DNA of 64,000 nt, from NCBI GenBank assembly GCA_003255065.1, contig QAOA01007908.1, positions 255,943 to 319,942 on the forward strand, read 5' to 3'. The stretch is from Cercis canadensis. Taxonomy: Eukaryota; Streptophyta; Magnoliopsida; Fabales; Fabaceae. The position numbers and the translations under genes are program-made. Positions within the stretch are counted from its first letter, which is position 1; every line of letters begins with the position of its first letter. Shown in pieces: positions 60,096-64,000 of this stretch. The notes below the pieces were generated by a model. That model did not search any database and was not told the origin of the DNA. It saw nothing but the letters and a program-made list of their open reading frames with translations.

Positions 60096-60289
60096 CAAAC
60101 TGCTAAGAGAGAAAGTCTACTATATCTAAGTCTAAGTTCTCTTTTAAATAATCTTTTGGATTCGTGATCTAGAGCTGCAAATTGTTCTTTGTTTAATAAG
60201 TTACTCCAGTAATGTCTAACTAAAGCTTGGTCTTCCAAAAACCCGTAACAATGATACTTGCTAAATTTAAGACTAAGCCACCTAGCCAT
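60095..60289 (-). CDS. Viral small ORF 1 (64 aa)
   Basis: ATG 60287-60289, stop TGA 60095-60097. First ORF after the long leader, 12 bases from the end of the duplicated leader segment. The protein is basic, with a Trp/Tyr-rich start (MARWLSLKFSKYHCYGF) and an Arg/Leu-rich end. No known domain recognised. The frame is intact. Confidence 0.65.
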   Translation of the reverse strand: MARWLSLKFSKYHCYGFLEDQALVRHYWSNLLNKEQFAALDHESKRLFKRELRLRYSRLSLLAV

Positions 60290-61660
60290 ACCTACTTCCC
60301 AACATATTTTTTGGGTAAAATCATAAAAACATAAAAGGGAGGATTAAGATTTATTATAAATAATCCATCTAATTTAATTTATGTTTTTATTCTTTTATTT
60401 AATTTAATAATAAAATAATTATCTATTCCCCTTGGATAATCCTGTTAGTTCGGAAAAGCTATTTCCCTTTTACTTTTTTATTTTTTATTTTTGGCAATAG
60501 ACCCCTAAGTAAGTTGATATTAACATACATCACGATGGCTATAATATTTTACAGTTATTCAAAACTGCGACCATCGAAAAGTTTAAATAATTTAATTGGA
60601 GAAAATATCCCAAAGTACTTTTTTCTGTTTTATCATTTATAACTTGTTTTTCCATGGTGTGATAAGCGGGAAGGAGAAAATAAAAGAGAAGAAGGCTACT
60701 AAGGACAAATTTTAATCAAAATAAGGAAGTATCCTCCTATCCTAATAAAATGCAAGATATAAAAAATTTAAACATATACAATTAAGAGAAAATTTAGAGT
60801 AAAATCATAAAAGTGCTCAAAAAATAATTTTTTTAAATAGTGCTTGTCACATAATAATAAATGATACAAATATTTTTTAGTGTTACATGATTATTATGTT
60901 TAAATTTAAACAAAATAATATAACATTGGTTATTTTGCATGAAATGAAAAGCACCTACTTAGAAAATAGGTGCCTTTGGCACTTTTTTTTTAAAAAAAAT
61001 TCTAAAACCTTAGAAGAATAAACTCTATAATTAAAGACCTAATTTTCTAATTATGTATAATTAAAAATCTATTTTTTTTTATCAAAAAGCGTATGACTAA
61101 GTAAAGTTAAAATCTTCTTTAATATTTACGAGTGCTATGTTTAAATCCATAATTATAATCAAAAGTACAAAAAAAAAAGACCTAATTTTCTCACACAACT
61201 TTTTTTGTTGCTTTTCCTTTTTTTTTTTTTAGGGGTGGTTTTTCCTATGCTCTTTCTTGTTACGAAAAAAAAATCCTAAATTATGGTATGACCTATTTTA
61301 GAATTAAAGTAAGTTATTTATCTTTTAACTATTTTTAATACCTAAACTCTGATTATGATCCATCATTTGTTCATGAGAATTTAAATCCGAGATATAAAAA
61401 TTTTTATATGAGAAGATGAAGAAGAGAGGCATAAATGAAAAATTCATAAAATGAATGAAAATAACGATGAACAGTAAATTGAATAGTGATTTTTTGAACA
61501 GTAATTTTAAAGGGAAGCTATTCCGGCGGTAGTCCGCACTGGAAGTGCTTAAGGATTGTGGGATAGCTTATGAAAATAAAAAGGTACTAATTTGGCAGTA
61601 GTCCGTCCAGAGAAGTAATGGGAAGAAGGAGATGAAAGTATACAAATGATAAAATTGAAG

Positions 61661-61666
61661 TTTATT
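61661..61666 (-). terminator. Viral poly(A) signal
   Basis: Minus-strand AATAAA, roughly 120 bases after the start site expected from the TATA box at 61813-61820. Caulimovirids place the signal just downstream of the promoter, so it is bypassed on the first pass and used after a full circle, giving terminally redundant RNA. Confidence 0.6.
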
Positions 61667-61812
61667 GAAAAGAGATATGACTTACAAGTATGTTGATAAT
61701 TCTTGAAAATACTTTAAAAACTTGATGCTAAAATTTTCTCCTGGCAGAGGATTCTTTCCGACTATTTTTCAGAATTCTTTCCAACTCTGCCTTACATTCA
61801 ACCTAATACTTC

Positions 61813-61820
61813 TATTTATA
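61813..61820 (-). promoter_or_regulatory. Viral pregenomic promoter TATA box
   Basis: Minus-strand TATAAATA in the context GGTCTATAAATAGAAG. A TGACG motif (61833-61837), the core of as-1-type elements in pararetroviral promoters, lies 13 bases upstream. Farther upstream are two imperfect repeats with CCCGGATC(A/G)TG at their centre (about 61873-61941 and 61955-62018), likely enhancer units. Confidence 0.65.
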
Positions 61821-62038
61821 GACCAGTATGGACGTCAAAGTAAATTACAATGTATACTAATTGTACTATTTGTTTGAACTGGCAGTCTTCTTTGCCTTTT
61901 TCTGATAACATGATCCGGGAATCTCGACTTTGTCTGGAGATACTGTTTGTCCTTTTGAGCTGGCAATTTTGACTCTTGTGATGACACGATCCGGGAAATT
62001 TGGCTTTGTTTGGAAATGACTTTGATGACTTGGATGAA

Positions 62039-63280
62039 TTAGAACGGAACGAATACTTCGTCAGAAGTAATATCTATTCCGTAGCAATCATCTTCATTGG
62101 AATGTAGTTGACTATTATGATCAGAAGGCTCTTTGTTTGTACTTGAGGCTGTGCTAGAGGCTACTTCTTCTTCTTCTAACTGCTTCAATGTTTGTTTGAG
62201 TTTGTCTTTGAAGTCTTTGCGAGAAGTTGATGCTGCGAGATTTGCTTGATAGAATGATTTATTGACTAAGAAGGTTTCATGGGATTGAGGATTGTTTGAT
62301 AAATGAGCATTTTCATTAAGCCATTTGATGACTTCGGGTTTTTTGGCGTGGTCAAAAGTATATTTGGGCCACCAACGAACTTTGATTTGTCTAGCTAAAT
62401 ATTTATGAAAATGAGGAGGATGAATTTCATGAAGGCAGTAATTCCAGGTCATGATCCAAGGGAGGCGAAATTGCATTAGGAAATATACAAATTTATAGTA
62501 TTGAGGAAAATTGGTATTTGTTTGAAAGAATTCACAACTTTCTAATACTTCTGGAGGGAATATTGCTGGACAGGGACCAATATCTATGAACCACTCCATG
62601 AACCAAGCAGGAAGAGATTTGGGACAATTATAATCAAATTGAAAGAACCATGAATGCTTAAATTCTGTAACCCAAAGCATATAATATCATGCATCCATGT
62701 AATCTATATAATTATAATGAAGGGTATGAAAAGGATATGAAAATGTTTTAGTTTGTTCTAAAAGTTGTCCTCATTGAAAAGGGTGTATGACTTTGAGAAT
62801 TGTCATTTTTGAGAAAGAGACTACGTTGGGTTTTAACTTGTCCATTGTGGGAGTAAATTTGATTGAGTCTGAATCTATTAGAACGAATTCATAAAACTCT
62901 TTGGGTTTTTGCATTGATTTGGGAAAATAATGTCATCCTGAAGGAAAAATTGTTTTGGCTATGTCTGTTGGTTCATTGTCTGTTTTTTCTAAAGAAAATA
63001 CAACTAATTTTTTCGTTTTTGGAAGATAGCAAACTGACGGAAGTGTTTGAGGTTGATTGGCAGAAGTAGATGAACTTGGTGGACTACCTAAAATGGCAAA
63101 CCTATTATGAGTAGGTGGATGTGTTTGAGGTGTTTGAGGGCGAAAAACTGGTCTAGATGCTCGTGGAGAGGGCATAGAAGGGAAATATTGTAAAGAAGAT
63201 ATATGAGTAGTCATTGATGGTGATGATGTTAAGATCTTTGCAAATGATTCTTTGGTTTTTTTGGGTGTTTTCTCACCCAT
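62039..63280 (-). pseudogene. Viral 3' ORF (after RNase H), broken
   Basis: Starts at ATG 63278-63280, overlapping the polyprotein stop (TGA 63273-63275) by eight bases. The first frame (Ser/Pro/Thr-rich, MPSPRASRPVFRPQTPQ) is open to 62933. A frame change near 62940 and then in-frame TGA stops near 62776 and 62690 precede a final open segment 62039-62680, which is Trp/Tyr/Phe-rich (KFVYFLMQFRLPWIMTWNY) with an acidic Ser-rich tail ending in a charged coiled-coil stretch. An ORF in this position occurs in several caulimovirid genera (transactivator or unknown roles); I cannot assign this one. Confidence 0.65.
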
Positions 63281-63383
63281 GCTTGAGTCCCTGTAAAAAT
63301 TCTCTAGTCAGGAAATCTGGTAGTGAATTTTTCTCACATTTGATAAACTCTATATCAAATTCGAAGCATGAAAGAATTGTCTG

Positions 63384-63992
63384 TCATCTTGCAAAAATTT
63401 GTTTAGAAACTAGATTTTGAACATCTTTTTGTAAAACATCTTTTGCAGCTTTGCAATCTATCCGTAATAGAAATTGTTTATTTATTAAATCATCTTGGAA
63501 CTTTGAGATGCACAAAACAATAGACAAAATTTCCTTTTTTATAGTAGAATATTTATTTTGACTTTCAATCCAAGAACCTGAATGATAACGAACAATTTGC
63601 TCTTTGTTATTGAGATTTTGCTTTAATATTCCTTCATATCCTAAATCTGAGGCGTCTGTTTGTACTATCATTGAGGCGTTGGGATTTGGAATTCCTAAAC
63701 ATGGGAGATGCTTGACTAAAGATTTTATTTGTCTAACGACTTCAGTCATTTCATTATCCCAAGCTGGTGGTTTCTTTTTTAATCTTTTAAATAAAGGTTT
63801 ACAAATTATTCTAAGATTGGGTATGAAATCAGAGACATAATTTAAACATCCTAAAAATCTTTGAAGTTGTTTTTTGTCTTTAATTTCATCAGGAAATTTA
63901 TCTGCAAACTCAATTGATCTACTAATTGGTTTTATCTTGCCCTGATATATATCATGTCCTAAGAATCTAACTTTTGTTTGAAATAATTTCAT
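63384..63992 (-). pseudogene. Viral RT C-terminus and RNase H, copy 2
   Basis: Same sequence as 54064-54656 and therefore the start of the next unit of the tandem array, which runs off the window. It holds QTDASDLG and STIKKEILS. An in-frame TGA at 63384-63386 interrupts RNase H; the frame stays open afterwards to the true end at 63273, beside the start of the 3' ORF. The A-run frame change at the N-terminal side is at the window edge (63992-64000). Confidence 0.88.
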
Positions 63993-64000
63993 TTTTTTTT

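Larger units (their letters stand above)
60290..62038 (-). promoter_or_regulatory. Viral intergenic region: promoter and long leader
   Basis: About 1.75 kb between the 3' ORF stop and small ORF 1. The part downstream of the TATA box is an AT-rich leader of about 1.5 kb with several short upstream ORFs and hairpin-prone sequence (60950-60985), as expected of pararetroviral pregenomic RNA. A degenerate tRNA-Met primer-site candidate lies at 61342-61363 (minus-strand ATCAGAGTTTAGG), but it is not convincing. Two related words, GGCGGTAGTCCG and GGCAGTAGTCCG, occur near 61525 and 61593. Confidence 0.7.

Noticed and set aside
53373-60990. LTR retrotransposon bounded by 690-bp direct repeats
   Set aside because: The repeats are duplicated viral leader: movement and coat domains lie between, the ends lack TG...CA, and the 9336-bp circular offset explains the order.
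61342-61363. tRNA-Met primer site of the pararetrovirus
   Set aside because: Only ATCAGAG plus a few bases match; an insertion separates it from TGG. Kept only as a weak candidate.
1-64000. CRISPR array, bacterial operon or replication origin
   Set aside because: Introns, plant transposons and plant nuclear genes throughout; no regular short repeats with unique spacers.

Overview
The window is nuclear DNA of a flowering plant, most likely a woody eudicot. The genes are split by many AT-rich GT-AG introns, plant SINE, MITE, Ty3 and Mutator-type elements sit between and inside them, and the right end holds an integrated plant pararetrovirus (Caulimoviridae). I cannot name the species. All three single N bases (25151, 47624, 54063) lie in homopolymer runs and look like contig joins.

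Four intact host genes can be followed exon by exon, and each adds up to an unbroken frame. They are a mitochondrial LETM1-type protein with EF-hands (minus, 2705-10352, 14 coding exons, 758 aa), an ankyrin-repeat integrin-linked-kinase-like protein with a degenerate catalytic core (minus, 14561-21562, 12 coding exons), the plastid regulatory (small) subunit of acetolactate synthase with two ACT domains (plus, 25461-33393, 12 exons, 481 aa), and Rab GDP dissociation inhibitor (minus, 43217-52811, 13 exons, 444 aa). From memory, Arabidopsis keeps relatives of these genes as neighbours in two duplicated blocks, so this window may preserve the ancestral order. A frameshifted, truncated LRR receptor-kinase relic lies at 41004-41856.

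Layout: 1-2600 intergenic, with a 650-bp Mutator-like element and a tRNA-derived SINE, both with clear target duplications; 2.7-11.3 kb LETM1; 11.3-14.5 kb intergenic with a MITE; 14.5-22 kb ILK gene, whose introns carry a MITE, an LTR relic and a solo LTR; 22-24.3 kb a large inverted repeat with arms of about 0.9 kb carrying copies of an unidentified coding-like fragment; 25.4-33.4 kb ALS small subunit; 34.9-35.6 kb MITE; 35.8-40.5 kb a complete but dead Ty3 chromovirus; 41-42 kb LRR relic; 43.2-52.8 kb GDI with a 4.3-kb transposon-rich intron; 53.4-64 kb endogenous pararetrovirus.

The viral block lies in the same orientation as GDI and begins about 560 bp upstream of its start codon. Two repeat offsets (9336 bp for the RT/RNase H region, 6928 bp for the leader) show that it is a head-to-tail arrangement of a circular genome of about 9.3 kb. 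One circularly permuted unit is uninterrupted in the assembly (54657-63992). It reads promoter and long leader, three tiny ORFs chained by stop/start overlaps, a movement protein/coat protein/protease/RT/RNase H polyprotein, and a further 3' ORF. Stops and frame changes in the large ORFs show that it is a relic. The least familiar part is the cluster of small chained ORFs between leader and polyprotein, one of them only 56 aa long.
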